From NCBI RefSeq assembly GCF_005503145.1, contig NZ_SCNV01000046.1, forward strand, positions 1-64,000: a stretch of DNA of 64,000 nt, written 5' to 3'. The DNA comes from Burkholderia sp. 4M9327F10 (GTDB lineage: Bacteria; Pseudomonadota; Gammaproteobacteria; Burkholderiales; Burkholderiaceae). Both the position numbers and the translations under genes were made by a program. Below, piece after piece: positions 17,894-27,241 of the stretch (its first letter is position 1; each line of letters begins with the position of its first letter). The notes below the pieces were generated by a model. The model was not told the origin of the DNA and did not search any database. It saw nothing but the letters and a program-made list of their open reading frames with translations.

Positions 17894-18934
17894 TCAGTAG
17901 ACCGCCTCACGCAGGGACTCCGAAGGCCGCTTGCCGAATAGCTTGCGATAATCCATGGCGAACTGGCTCAAATGCCAAAAGCCCCAATCGGAAGCGACAT
18001 CCTGCACCGTTCTGGCCAGCCGGGGCTGCGGTGCACTCAGGTCGCGCCGCACGCCATTGAGCCGGATCGCCCGCAGATATGACATGGGCGTCATGCCCAA
18101 GGTCTCCTTGAAACAGTATTGCAAGGTGCGTCGGCTCACATGAAACTGGCGGCACAATTCAGGCACCGCAACCGGACGGTTACGGTTGGCAAGAATATAC
18201 TCACGCGCCTGCATGACGATCCAGTAGCGGTCCGATTTCGAGCGGTATTCAGGCAGATCGTCGGTACGCCACGAACCCGCCAGATCGAACAGCATGGCAA
18301 GCACGCATGACTGCACGTTGCCGCTTGCAACCGCGGAAAGTGGCTGCGCACCGGCTTGCGCGGTCTGCAAAAAGACCGATAACGTTTCGCACAAACCAGT
18401 CTTGCGCCGAGCGCCGACGTGCAGGATCTGTCGGCTCAGCATCTCGTCAGAAAAATCGATCCGCTCGACCTCGCGGGCATACGTGCGCAATTCGGCTTCG
18501 TCGATCACCACACCGAGGATCCCGTATCCGCCCGCTGTCACCAGCTCGAATTCGTCGTGCCCCCGCATCACCGCGAGCGCGTCGTCCGTAATCAGATGGC
18601 CGTCGATCAGGCCCGATCCTTCATTTCGCAATGGAATGCCGAACCAGTAGGCATCCATGCCAATCTCGCAGGTTTGCCGCAACGCATGACTGGTGGTTTC
18701 ACAAAATACCGTGAGGTCCTGCAGGCATAACTCGCTCACGCTGCCGGAGAACGTACCGGGTGTCAGTTGATCGTAGGTCTGCCGCCAGCCGGAAAGATTT
18801 CTGGCCTGCTCGTCGGCATCGCTGGCGATCCGCGTACTGACGCAAAAGCCAGTTGAGCGCTCCGGCGCCGTGGCGTCCGCAATCGGCAACCCATCGGCTC
18901 CTTCAGGCTCTGGCTCAGCAGAAAATAAACTCAT
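17894..18934 (-). CDS. AraC-family regulator (EutR-like architecture)
   Basis: The 346-residue protein has an N-terminal ligand-sensing region (about 40-200) and a C-terminal pair of helix-turn-helix motifs: VPELCRQFHVSRRTLQYCFKE and VQDVASDWGFWHLSQFAMDYR. The overall form resembles regulators such as EutR, which senses an amino alcohol plus cofactor. It is divergent from a LysR gene and lies about 1 kb beyond the end of the gamma-glutamyl-type operon. Control of that operon is a guess from position. GGAAGA precedes the start. Confidence 0.82.
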   Translation of the reverse strand: MSLFSAEPEPEGADGLPIADATAPERSTGFCVSTRIASDADEQARNLSGWRQTYDQLTPGTFSGSVSELCLQDLTVFCETTSHALRQTCEIGMDAYWFGIPLRNEGSGLIDGHLITDDALAVMRGHDEFELVTAGGYGILGVVIDEAELRTYAREVERIDFSDEMLSRQILHVGARRKTGLCETLSVFLQTAQAGAQPLSAVASGNVQSCVLAMLFDLAGSWRTDDLPEYRSKSDRYWIVMQAREYILANRNRPVAVPELCRQFHVSRRTLQYCFKETLGMTPMSYLRAIRLNGVRRDLSAPQPRLARTVQDVASDWGFWHLSQFAMDYRKLFGKRPSESLREAVY

Positions 18935-19059
18935 ATGCGTATCTTCCAGAGTTGAGTGGCACTTTTTACACCACCGGTAACAGCGGGTACACTACGCCGA
19001 GGTGTGGCGCGCCCCACGCGCGCCTGGCTACTTCTCGCGACGGCAAATCAGCCGGTCTT

Positions 19060-20031
19060 ATGCAAAACGGCATCCATTTCGATCTGAAAGCGCTCGAAGT
19101 CTTCGTGCTTGTCGTCGAGTCCGGCGGCATGACGGCTGCCGGCCAACGGCTCAACCTCACACAGTCTTCAGTCTCGCAAACGCTTTCGAACCTGGAGCAA
19201 ACCCTCAACCTGCAGTTGCTGGATCGCTCGCAACGTCCTCCCATGCTCACGCCCGTGGGCCGTCAGTTCTACAACCGGGCCTGTACGCTGCTGGATGACG
19301 CAAGGCATCTGAGTCAGGAGTTCGGCAAGCCTCCCGGTGAGCCGCTCAAACATATCCGCATTGCGCTGGTCGATTCCATGGCCACCAGCATCGGCGCCGA
19401 ACTGCTGGCTGCGATACGGCAGCGCACCTCCAACTGGTCGATGGTGACCGGCCAATCGCATCAGCACGCTGAAGCGCTGTTGTCCAGACGTGTAGACATC
19501 ATCATTTCCGATGACCCGGTGCTGAAAAACCCCGCGCTATACCGCCAGCGCATCCTGCGTGAACCGTTCGTACTCGTGTTGCCCGGCGACTTCAAAGGAC
19601 CCGTTCCGTCGCTGCGCAGCCTGCTGGTCCGAGACGACTTCATTCGCTACAGCAATACCACCGTCATTGGCCGCAGCATTGAAACCCAACTGGAGAAATG
19701 GGGGATTCAACCGCCGGTGCGCCTGCAGCTCGACAACACGTTCGCCATCATGTCTCTCGTGATGGCCAATGCCGGCTGGACCATCACCACGCCGCTGTGC
19801 CTGTTGCAGTCGGGGCTCACCGCGGACAACAGGTTCTCTCAAGCGTTTCGCCTGTTCCCGATTCCCGGCGAGGAGTTCTTCCGCGAACTCACCATGGTCG
19901 CCCGTCAGGACGATCTCGGCCTGCTGCCGCAGCAACTCGCCCAGGACAGCGTGCAATTGCTGAAGAATCGCTTCCTGCCGATCATCGACGCCAATGCGCC
20001 CTGGCTACTGCCCTCCATCGTGCTGGGCTGA
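19060..20031 (+). CDS. LysR-family transcriptional regulator
   Basis: The 323-residue LysR protein starts at ATG 19060, with helix-turn-helix GGMTAAGQRLNLTQSSVSQTLSNLE at about residues 20-45 and a periplasmic-binding-like effector domain. The longer in-frame extension overlaps the divergent AraC gene and has no domain. Its stop (20031) is only two bases from the stop of the M81 peptidase gene, so it is tail to tail with the catabolic operon. The AraC and LysR genes share a 125-base promoter region. Confidence 0.85.
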   Translation: MQNGIHFDLKALEVFVLVVESGGMTAAGQRLNLTQSSVSQTLSNLEQTLNLQLLDRSQRPPMLTPVGRQFYNRACTLLDDARHLSQEFGKPPGEPLKHIRIALVDSMATSIGAELLAAIRQRTSNWSMVTGQSHQHAEALLSRRVDIIISDDPVLKNPALYRQRILREPFVLVLPGDFKGPVPSLRSLLVRDDFIRYSNTTVIGRSIETQLEKWGIQPPVRLQLDNTFAIMSLVMANAGWTITTPLCLLQSGLTADNRFSQAFRLFPIPGEEFFRELTMVARQDDLGLLPQQLAQDSVQLLKNRFLPIIDANAPWLLPSIVLG

Positions 20032-20033
20032 TT

Positions 20034-21512
20034 TCAAAGCAGGTTGACGCCGGGCCGCAATTTTTCGTAGCGCAACTGGCGCAGGTCCGCGACATTGACG
20101 CCGGGCGCGGCCACCACCAGGATTTCATCCGCCAGCGTGGCAAAATCGGCCCGGAAATGTACTGAGCTCTTGAGAACCAGGATGCGGTAATCAGCCGGAT
20201 CGGCGCCGACATGGCGAAACATGGCCTGATCGGCAGCCTGCTGTTTGCGGCTCGACACCACAATCTCCATGCCGCGAGGGCCGCCGCAGCGCACGCGCGT
20301 CATGGGCCCGAGATCCATCTGGCAGCCCAGATAGAACGGCCCCGTGCCGGTGAAGCGGCCGCTTTCCAGCGCCAGCACCTCAAATGACGCCTCGAGCGGC
20401 GCTGCGCCAATCCCGCTGGCGCCGCCCAGCGGAACATCGATCACCGCGCCGATACCTGCAAGCCTCGCCGCTTCGACGAACCCGGCATCGCACAACACGC
20501 CGGCGCACACGCGTTGCGCGTCTTGCCGCAGCAGTTCGTGCAGCAGATCGGTCGTATCACCGCTGCCTCCGCCGCCCGGATTGTCCTGGGTATCGGCAAG
20601 GATGACTGTGCCGCTCGCCTTACGCGCCCCGCGTTCAATCGCATAGGCAACCGCCTCGGTCGGCGCATACAGGTGCCCGCCGAAATCGGCACGGCACGTG
20701 CGGGCAGCCTCGGTCAAGGAATCGACTGCACGCTCGACCGCCATCCGGTCATAGCCGTAAGCAATGACACTGGGGCCGCTGTGATAAATATCGGCAAGCG
20801 GAAAACCCGGCACGAACTCGGCCGCAAAAACCTGTTCCGATGCCAGCGATTCACCGAGCGCCATCAAGCCACGCATCGGTTCGGTCAACGTGCTCTGCCA
20901 GGGCATGGGAATCAAAAAAGGCAGTTGCCGAAAGCTCTTGTGCAACACTCTGCCGGCAAGCAAGCGGTCAAGCAGCACCTGTGCACGCTGCCCTGTCTGC
21001 GCCATGTCGACATGCGGATAACTGCGATACGCCAGCAGGCCGCTCGCATGCTCGAACATGGCCGGCGTGATATTGGCGTGAAAGTCGAGCGCCACGACAA
21101 TCGGCATCGCAGCGCCGACCCTGTGCCGCAGGCGCCGCAGCAACTCGCCCTCGCCATCCTCCAGATGTTCGCTCACCATTGCGCCATGCAGATCGAGAAA
21201 CAGCGCGTCCAGCGGGCCGGCATCGCGGATCATGCGGTCGAGCATAAAGGCAATCGCTTCGAACGCGTCTTCTGTCACCGGGCCACTGGGGTTGGCCGAG
21301 GCCCACAATAGCGGCACAAGCTGATGCGAACTCTGTGCAGCGCGGATAAAACCGTCGATTGCCAGATTCACACCCGAGACCGCGCCGAATATCTCCTCGC
21401 CGACCAGCAAACCGGGCCACGCGTCCGCCTCGACGAACGTGGCGAAGCGCGCCCGGCTGGCGGCGAAGGTATTCGTCTCATGTAAAAAACCCGCGATCCC
21501 GATTTTTGCCAC
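20034..21512 (-). CDS. M81-family (MlrC-like) metallopeptidase
   Basis: The 492-residue protein shows the M81/MlrC pattern: N-terminal GFLHETNTFA, the segments FLDLHGAMVSE and ALDFHANIT, and the glycine-rich DNPGGGGSGDTT. Microcystinase C (MlrC), the named member, opens peptide and isopeptide bonds using zinc. The DUF1485/MlrC pair spans the whole length with no signal peptide, so it is cytoplasmic. It is last in the operon with the GS-like ligase, aldehyde dehydrogenase and iron alcohol dehydrogenase. There it could remove the glutamyl group from a gamma-glutamyl acid, which is inference. Confidence 0.82.
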   Translation of the reverse strand: MAKIGIAGFLHETNTFAASRARFATFVEADAWPGLLVGEEIFGAVSGVNLAIDGFIRAAQSSHQLVPLLWASANPSGPVTEDAFEAIAFMLDRMIRDAGPLDALFLDLHGAMVSEHLEDGEGELLRRLRHRVGAAMPIVVALDFHANITPAMFEHASGLLAYRSYPHVDMAQTGQRAQVLLDRLLAGRVLHKSFRQLPFLIPMPWQSTLTEPMRGLMALGESLASEQVFAAEFVPGFPLADIYHSGPSVIAYGYDRMAVERAVDSLTEAARTCRADFGGHLYAPTEAVAYAIERGARKASGTVILADTQDNPGGGGSGDTTDLLHELLRQDAQRVCAGVLCDAGFVEAARLAGIGAVIDVPLGGASGIGAAPLEASFEVLALESGRFTGTGPFYLGCQMDLGPMTRVRCGGPRGMEIVVSSRKQQAADQAMFRHVGADPADYRILVLKSSVHFRADFATLADEILVVAAPGVNVADLRQLRYEKLRPGVNLL

Positions 21513-21550
21513 ACCAACCCCTCAATAACGCTGACTCATTGCACCAGGCG

Positions 21551-22714
21551 CTACAACAAGCCGTCGACCGCCGTAACGAAAATGCGGCTATAGTCAGCAG
21601 CACTAAACGCAATCGGATTGGTGCCGGCGGAGCCATCTATCACGGCCATTTCGCCGACCTTCGCCGCCTCCTGGGCACCGATGCCGATCTCATTCAGCGT
21701 ATGGGGAATGCCCAGCGATTCGCGCATCGTCAGAACCCAGTCGAGGAAAGATGCAAACGACGGCTGTGCGAGTTCAAGGTAGCGCGCCAGCAACTCGATC
21801 CGCTCGGCAATGGCCGATTCGTTAGCCTTGAGCACATAGGGCATCAGGATGGCATTGAGCATGCCGTGGTGCGCGTCGTACAGCGCGCCCAGCGGATGAG
21901 CCAGCGCATGCATTGCGCCGAGGCCGCGCTGAAATGCCGTGGCGCCCATGCTCGACGCCACCAGCATTTGCAGGCGTGCTTCGAGATCCTGACCGTCCTT
22001 GACTGCGCGCGGCAGAAACTGCTTGATCAGGCGAATCCCTTCGAGCGCGATACCGGTCGCCATCGGATGATAAAACGGCGAGCAATAGGCTTCGAGGTTG
22101 TGCGACAGCGCGTCCATGCCGGTTGCCGCCGTCAGTTTTGCCGGCAGGCCCACCGTCAGCTCGGGGTCGAGAATAACAACCGCAGGCAGCATCTTCGCGT
22201 GAAAGATGATCCGCTTGACGTGTGCGTGCTCGTCGGTGATCACCGAGGCCCGGCCGACTTCCGAGCCGGTCCCGGCGGTGGTCGGCACCGCCACGACCGG
22301 CGCCATACCGGCCACGTTGACGCGCAGATAGTTGTCGCCGACATCTTCGAAATCCCACAGCGGACGATCCTGCCCAACCATCAGCGCCACGGCCTTGGCC
22401 GCGTCGAGCGCCGAGCCGCCGCCGAAAGCGATCACGCCATCATGCCGGCCGGCCTTGAAGACCGTCACGCCATCGTCGACATTCTTGCCGGTCGGGTTGC
22501 CCTTGATATCGTGAAACAGGCCGCATTCGAGGCCGGCGGACCGGCAGTGATCCAGCACGCGGGCGATCAGCGGCAATGCCGCGAGGCCCGGGTCGGTAAT
22601 CAGCAGCGGCCGGCGCATGCCGAGGCTTTCGCACCATTGCGGCAATTCGCGGATACGGCCCGCACCGACCTTGACCGCGGTCGGGTAATTCCAGTTGACT
22701 GAGGGGAGTGACAT
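21551..22714 (-). CDS. Iron-containing alcohol dehydrogenase
   Basis: The 387-residue group III alcohol dehydrogenase has the NAD loop GGGSALDAAKAV and the metal-site segments GMDALSHNLEAYCSP and AMHALAHPLGALYDAHHG. These hold the Asp-His-His-His ligands of the Fe-ADH family. I start it at ATG 22714, seven bases after AAGGAA; the in-frame TTG five codons earlier overlaps that site. It lies directly after the aldehyde dehydrogenase. In this operon it may oxidise a primary alcohol to the aldehyde used by its neighbour. Confidence 0.88.
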   Translation of the reverse strand: MSLPSVNWNYPTAVKVGAGRIRELPQWCESLGMRRPLLITDPGLAALPLIARVLDHCRSAGLECGLFHDIKGNPTGKNVDDGVTVFKAGRHDGVIAFGGGSALDAAKAVALMVGQDRPLWDFEDVGDNYLRVNVAGMAPVVAVPTTAGTGSEVGRASVITDEHAHVKRIIFHAKMLPAVVILDPELTVGLPAKLTAATGMDALSHNLEAYCSPFYHPMATGIALEGIRLIKQFLPRAVKDGQDLEARLQMLVASSMGATAFQRGLGAMHALAHPLGALYDAHHGMLNAILMPYVLKANESAIAERIELLARYLELAQPSFASFLDWVLTMRESLGIPHTLNEIGIGAQEAAKVGEMAVIDGSAGTNPIAFSAADYSRIFVTAVDGLL

Positions 22715-22738
22715 GCGAAATTCCTTCAATGGTATCGG

Positions 22739-24133
22739 TCAAACGCCGGTTTTCAGATGAAAGGACTTGGGGCGCGTCAGGTGTTCATAACCCACCACCG
22801 ACAAGGTCGCGCCCCGGCCCGTGTTCTTCACTCCGGTCCATGCCAGCGCCGGGTCGAGATAATCGCAGCGGTTCATGAAGAAGGTGCCGGTTTCGACACG
22901 GCGGCCAATCGACAGCGCGGCTTCTTCGTCGCTGGTAAACACCGCGGCGGTCAAACCGTAGGGACTGTCGTTCATCAGCTCGATTGCCTGTTCGTCGTCG
23001 GACACAGGCATGATGCCGACCACCGGTCCGAAGCACTCGTCGTTCATCAGCGTCATGCCGTGATCGACGTCCACGAACACGCCTGGCGCCACATAAGGTG
23101 TGCCGGCGCGCGACAAGCCGAAACGGCTTTCCTCGATCAGATTTTTAGCGCCTTTGGCCAGCGCGTCGGCGATCACCGCGCGCACGCCCTCCGCAGCGGC
23201 CGTTCGCACGACCGGCCCCAACGTGGTCTGCGTGTCGAGCGGATTGCCCAGTACATACTGATTCGTCAGCGCCACGGCGCGCTCGACAAAATCCTTGTAC
23301 AGCGGCTGCGCCACATAAATTCTCTGGATACCGCAGCATGACTGGCCTGAATTGAAGAAGGCGCCGTCGACCAAGGTCTCCACCGCATGATCGAGCCGTG
23401 CATCGCTTCGCACATAGGCCGGATCATTCCCGCCCAATTCCAGCCCAACACCAATGAAGCGCCCCGCCGCCGCTTCCTCGACGATCCGGCCGCCGCCCAC
23501 CGAACCGGTGAAGCAGACAAAGCCGATTTCATCCGCGCGAATCAGGCGGCGAACACGCTCATGATCGACGTGCAGATACTGGAACACACCCTCGGGCAAT
23601 TCGGCCTGGACAAAAGCCTGATGGATGAGTTCGGCGCACAGCGGCGTCTGGTCGGAGTGCTTGAGAATCACCGCGTTACCTGCAAGCAAAGCCGGCACGA
23701 TGCTGTTGACTGCGGTCAACAAGGGGTAATTCCACGGCGCGATGCTCAACACCACGCCCACTGGTTCACGCGAAATAAACCGCGTAAAGCCCGCCTGCGG
23801 TTCCACCCGAACGGGCTTCAACGCATCTTCGGCAATCGCCATCATGTGGCGCGCCCGCGCGGCAAAACCGTCCACCTCACCCGCGGTGTAGCGCAGCGGG
23901 CGGCCAATCTGCCGCGTAATCGCTTCGGCGATAGCGGCCTTGTTCTCGACAAAGTGCTCGACAGCACGGCCAACCAGCGCCAATCGCTCCGACAGCGGTC
24001 TTGCGGCCCACGCCTTCTGGGCAACTTGTGCACGCTGCAGCGTCTGCCCGATCTGCGACTCGCTCGCATAAGGACGGCGCACAAATTCGCTGCCGTCGAT
24101 CGGGCTAATGGTAATCAACTCGTCTTTCGTCAT
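22739..24133 (-). CDS. NAD(P)-dependent aldehyde dehydrogenase
   Basis: The 464-residue aldehyde dehydrogenase has Glu232 in LELGGNDPAYV, the catalytic Cys266 in NSGQSCCG, and APWNYPLLTAVNS of the cofactor domain. It most resembles the succinate-semialdehyde/aminoaldehyde group rather than the acylating type. It is second in the operon, 21 bases after the glutamine-synthetase-like gene. A partner alcohol dehydrogenase follows, so sequential alcohol to aldehyde to acid oxidation is plausible. The natural aldehyde is unknown. Confidence 0.87.
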   Translation of the reverse strand: MTKDELITISPIDGSEFVRRPYASESQIGQTLQRAQVAQKAWAARPLSERLALVGRAVEHFVENKAAIAEAITRQIGRPLRYTAGEVDGFAARARHMMAIAEDALKPVRVEPQAGFTRFISREPVGVVLSIAPWNYPLLTAVNSIVPALLAGNAVILKHSDQTPLCAELIHQAFVQAELPEGVFQYLHVDHERVRRLIRADEIGFVCFTGSVGGGRIVEEAAAGRFIGVGLELGGNDPAYVRSDARLDHAVETLVDGAFFNSGQSCCGIQRIYVAQPLYKDFVERAVALTNQYVLGNPLDTQTTLGPVVRTAAAEGVRAVIADALAKGAKNLIEESRFGLSRAGTPYVAPGVFVDVDHGMTLMNDECFGPVVGIMPVSDDEQAIELMNDSPYGLTAAVFTSDEEAALSIGRRVETGTFFMNRCDYLDPALAWTGVKNTGRGATLSVVGYEHLTRPKSFHLKTGV

Positions 24134-24154
24134 GGTGGGCTTGAACTCTCGGAC

Positions 24155-25552
24155 TCAGATAATTTCGAAGTAGCGCGCCAGCTCCCAATCGGTCACATGC
24201 CGACGGAACTGCCGTTCTTCCCATTCGCGGGTCGCGGCAAAGTGCTCGACAAACGCTTCGCCAAACAAGGTCCTGGCCGCTTCGGAATGGCGCAGGCGTT
24301 GTGCGGATTCCCAGAGGGTGCAGGGCAATTTCAGGTGGGCCGGAAAATCCTGCGTGTAGGCGTTGCCCTGAACGATCGGCTCCGGGTCCAGGCCCTGTTC
24401 GATCCCATGCAAGCCGGCGCCCAATGCGGCTGCCAGTGCGATATAAGGATTGGCGTCGGCTGAGCCGATGCGAACTTCAACGCGCTGGGATTTCGCCGAA
24501 CCCGGGATCAGGCGCAAGGCCGTGGTTCGATTCTCGACGCCCCAGGTGGCATCGAGCGGCGCCCAGTAACCGGGCACGAGGCGCGAATAGCTGTTGACGG
24601 TCTGCGCGAACATTGACATGAACTCGGGCAGGTAACGCTGCACCCCCGCCATGAAACGGGCTTGCGTGGCGCTCATGTTATACGGACGGCTTTCGTCGTA
24701 AAACACGGGTTTTCCGGTGCTCTTTTCGCGCAACGACAGGTGGATATGGCCGCTCTGTCCCGGATGGTCATGCGACCATTTCGCCATGAAGGTGGCCATC
24801 AGATTGTTCTTCTGCGCCAGCGCCTTGGTAAACGTCTTGAACAGGATGGCCTTGTCCGCCATTTCGGCCGCATTGTCGACCGCGAGTGCCGCTTCCAGCA
24901 CGCCAGGGCCGGTTTCGGTATGCAGCCCCTCGATCGGCATATCCATCTGCTCGCACAGATCGAGCAACTGCCGGTAGAAATCGCCTTCGACCGTACTGCG
25001 CAACACCGAATAGCCAAAATTGCCCGGTGTCCAGTTTTTCAAGCCGCGATAATTTTTTTCGCGTGCCGAGTGCGGCGTCTCTTCGAACATGAAGAACTCA
25101 TATTCGAGTGCGGCAGCGGCTTCGAAGCCCATGTCACCGGCGCGCTTCAATACACGTTTGAGCAGGCCGCGCGGACAGATTGCTTCGGCATCCTCTACGA
25201 ATTCGCACAGGAAGAACAGCATGGCCTCCCCGTCACCCTGCTCCAGCGGCAAGCGCCGGCAGCTCTCCGGGATGATGCGCACCATGGCGTCCGGATAGGC
25301 GGTGTGCCAGCCCGTATACTTCGTATTGTCGTACATCTGGTCGTCCACATCCCAGCCCAGTACGACATTGCAGAAAGCGAAACCGGCACGCAGTGCCCCG
25401 ATGAATTTATCCTTGCGCAGATATTTGCCGCGCAGAATGCCGTCGACGTCGGACAGGCCGACCTTGATATGCGTCAGCCGGCTCGCCTCCACCAGGCGAA
25501 TCGCATCCTCTACTGTTTTGATTGCCCGTTCGGGCTTCGCATGCGCATCCAT
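24155..25552 (-). CDS. Glutamine-synthetase-like gamma-glutamyl-amine ligase
   Basis: The 465-residue protein has the glutamine synthetase catalytic fold: EYEFFMFEE, the glutamate/metal motif FMAKW...GQSGHIHLSL, and ENRTTALRLIPG with the RIGSADANPYIALAA segment. It lacks the adenylylation loop of the nitrogen-assimilation enzyme and is of the PuuA/IpuC/GlnA3-like type, which joins glutamate to amines using ATP. GGAGA lies eight bases before ATG 25552; two earlier in-frame ATGs lack such a site. As first gene of the operon it probably activates the amine substrate as a gamma-glutamyl amide. Confidence 0.82.
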   Translation of the reverse strand: MDAHAKPERAIKTVEDAIRLVEASRLTHIKVGLSDVDGILRGKYLRKDKFIGALRAGFAFCNVVLGWDVDDQMYDNTKYTGWHTAYPDAMVRIIPESCRRLPLEQGDGEAMLFFLCEFVEDAEAICPRGLLKRVLKRAGDMGFEAAAALEYEFFMFEETPHSAREKNYRGLKNWTPGNFGYSVLRSTVEGDFYRQLLDLCEQMDMPIEGLHTETGPGVLEAALAVDNAAEMADKAILFKTFTKALAQKNNLMATFMAKWSHDHPGQSGHIHLSLREKSTGKPVFYDESRPYNMSATQARFMAGVQRYLPEFMSMFAQTVNSYSRLVPGYWAPLDATWGVENRTTALRLIPGSAKSQRVEVRIGSADANPYIALAAALGAGLHGIEQGLDPEPIVQGNAYTQDFPAHLKLPCTLWESAQRLRHSEAARTLFGEAFVEHFAATREWEERQFRRHVTDWELARYFEII

Positions 25553-25958
25553 AGACAGTGTCTCCGGGTTACCGCTTGTTTCAGACGGTCGATTCATCTT
25601 AGGAACGAGAAAATTCCCGATCAACAACAATCGATATTCCTTATGGTGATGATCGGCTGGGGTAATACTCGATGCTCCGTGGTCCTGGCACCACCCCTTC
25701 CGCTAGCGCCGGCCGGGCAGGCCGCCGCATCGGCAACAGGTGCAAACGATCATAGGGGGACGAAAAAATGGAGTGTTATCGAAAAACGGCAATATCCGCG
25801 TCACGAATCACGAAGGAATAACGGGGGCTGGCGAGGCCGATCCGATTGACCGGCAAGCGTGGATTCCAGACCGGCGGCGAGGCGCGCGCGGCCTGCTGGC
25901 GTGGCGGGAGAAATGCGCCTTAAACGCTATGGTGCGAGGGTTGAATCGTGGAGCAGGG
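25553..25958. other. Intergenic region with no recognised gene
   Basis: This 406-base stretch separates the start of the GS-like operon from the stop of the HD hydrolase gene, both on the minus strand. It must carry the promoter of the GS-like operon. I see no convincing -35/-10 pair, no clear terminator hairpin and no open frame with recognisable protein content. Confidence 0.5.
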
Positions 25959-27230
25959 TCAGACGTGCCGCGACGTAAGCTCGCACGGCGTCTGGAACAT
26001 CTCGCTCGCAATCTGCGCGGCGCGCCCGACCGCATGCGCTGGCACGAAGACATAGAACCGCCACAGATCGGCGTAGCGGTCCTGCAGTGCGCCTATCTCG
26101 GCGAAGGTGCCGCTGTCGGGAGCGTTCAGAGATTCGACACCCCGGCTGGTTTCGACCGGCACGGCGGCTTCCTTCATGGCGCTAAGCGCCGGGCAGTACA
26201 GCACAATGTCCGCGAAGGGCAGATTCAGCTTTTCCGCGAGTTCCGCCTCGGCCTGTGCGCGCTGCGTGCGCGACTTGTGGTACCGGGTCACCCATTCCTT
26301 GCGCAAGGCAAGCGGCACACTGCGGCCGGACACAACATAGCCGCGTTTGAGCAGGTCGCGGTTCAACGTGCGGCGCGCAAGGGCAGCGGCATTAGCGACA
26401 CCGCAGCGCGCGAGGCGCTCCAGCAGCGTCCAGTCGTTGAGTTCAAGCAGGTCGCTCTCGGCGAGCACGCCGTTGTCGAGGGCGATCTCCACCGCTTTGG
26501 AAATCATCGCGCCCGCCACCACCTTGGTGTGGTGATAGTAGACGCGCTCGGTGAGGAAGTATCGCAACCGCAGCACGCCGATGATTTCCGAACGGGCGTC
26601 GGGCCGGTCCATGCCATGTTTGGAGAGCCGGATCACCAGACGGTCGTCGTGCTCGGCAAAGCAGCGGAAGATCCGGTCGTCGTAGTTGTGCGAGAGACCG
26701 GTAAAGAAGCTGTCGCGGCGCAGGTAGTCGAGCAGATCGGCGTCGATGCTGCCCGACACGATGTCCTGGGCCCAACGCGGCACGCCTTGAGGAGACGGCT
26801 GGCCGAGCAGGCTGGCCACAACATCCCGAATGCCCAGGCGGGTCAACGCATCACCCAACTCACCCGCGAACATATCCGCGAGACGCGAGCCTTTGTCGTG
26901 CCGCGCAAACAGGCGGCGCTCGTCTTCCAGCGTGTGGCCGAACGGCACGTGCGTGACGTCGTGAAGCAAGGCTGCCACGCCAATGGCTTCTTCCAGTTCA
27001 GCGGGAATATTCTGGACACCTGAGCGGCGCAGCCCCGTCACGATCCGGTGCGCGACCGCACAGACTCCGATGGAGTGATCGAAGCGCGTGTGCAGCGCTC
27101 CCGGATAGACGAGGTGCGCCGTGCCAAGCTGCTTGATGCCGCGCAGCCGCTGCATCACGGGCAGGTCGAGCACCGCCGTTTCGACGCTGCTCAGTTCGAT
27201 ATCGCCGTGAATGGGGTCGCGTAGCAGCAT
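25959..27230 (-). CDS. HD-domain phosphohydrolase (dGTPase-like)
   Basis: The 423-residue protein begins with RDPIHGDIELSS and has the HD signature: His52 in TRFDHSIGV, then HDVTH with His90-Asp91, and a later RDSFFTGL segment. This resembles deoxynucleotide triphosphohydrolases and SAMHD1-like proteins (RDPIHG, FDHSLGV). Substrates of this subgroup are mostly untested. The gene follows queH by 11 bases, so they are likely co-transcribed. No link between queuosine synthesis and the HD enzyme is established. Confidence 0.82.
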   Translation of the reverse strand: MLLRDPIHGDIELSSVETAVLDLPVMQRLRGIKQLGTAHLVYPGALHTRFDHSIGVCAVAHRIVTGLRRSGVQNIPAELEEAIGVAALLHDVTHVPFGHTLEDERRLFARHDKGSRLADMFAGELGDALTRLGIRDVVASLLGQPSPQGVPRWAQDIVSGSIDADLLDYLRRDSFFTGLSHNYDDRIFRCFAEHDDRLVIRLSKHGMDRPDARSEIIGVLRLRYFLTERVYYHHTKVVAGAMISKAVEIALDNGVLAESDLLELNDWTLLERLARCGVANAAALARRTLNRDLLKRGYVVSGRSVPLALRKEWVTRYHKSRTQRAQAEAELAEKLNLPFADIVLYCPALSAMKEAAVPVETSRGVESLNAPDSGTFAEIGALQDRYADLWRFYVFVPAHAVGRAAQIASEMFQTPCELTSRHV

Positions 27231-27241
27231 GGGCTCAGCGC

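Noticed and set aside
17894..18934. Ethanolamine ammonia-lyase (eut) operon suggested by the EutR-like regulator
   Set aside because: No eutBC, microcompartment or B12-related genes are present. Only the general AraC layout is EutR-like.
25553..25958. Sigma-54 promoter (TGGCACCACCCC near 25687)
   Set aside because: The GG and GC elements are not at the required 10-base spacing, and the orientation is away from the GS-like operon.
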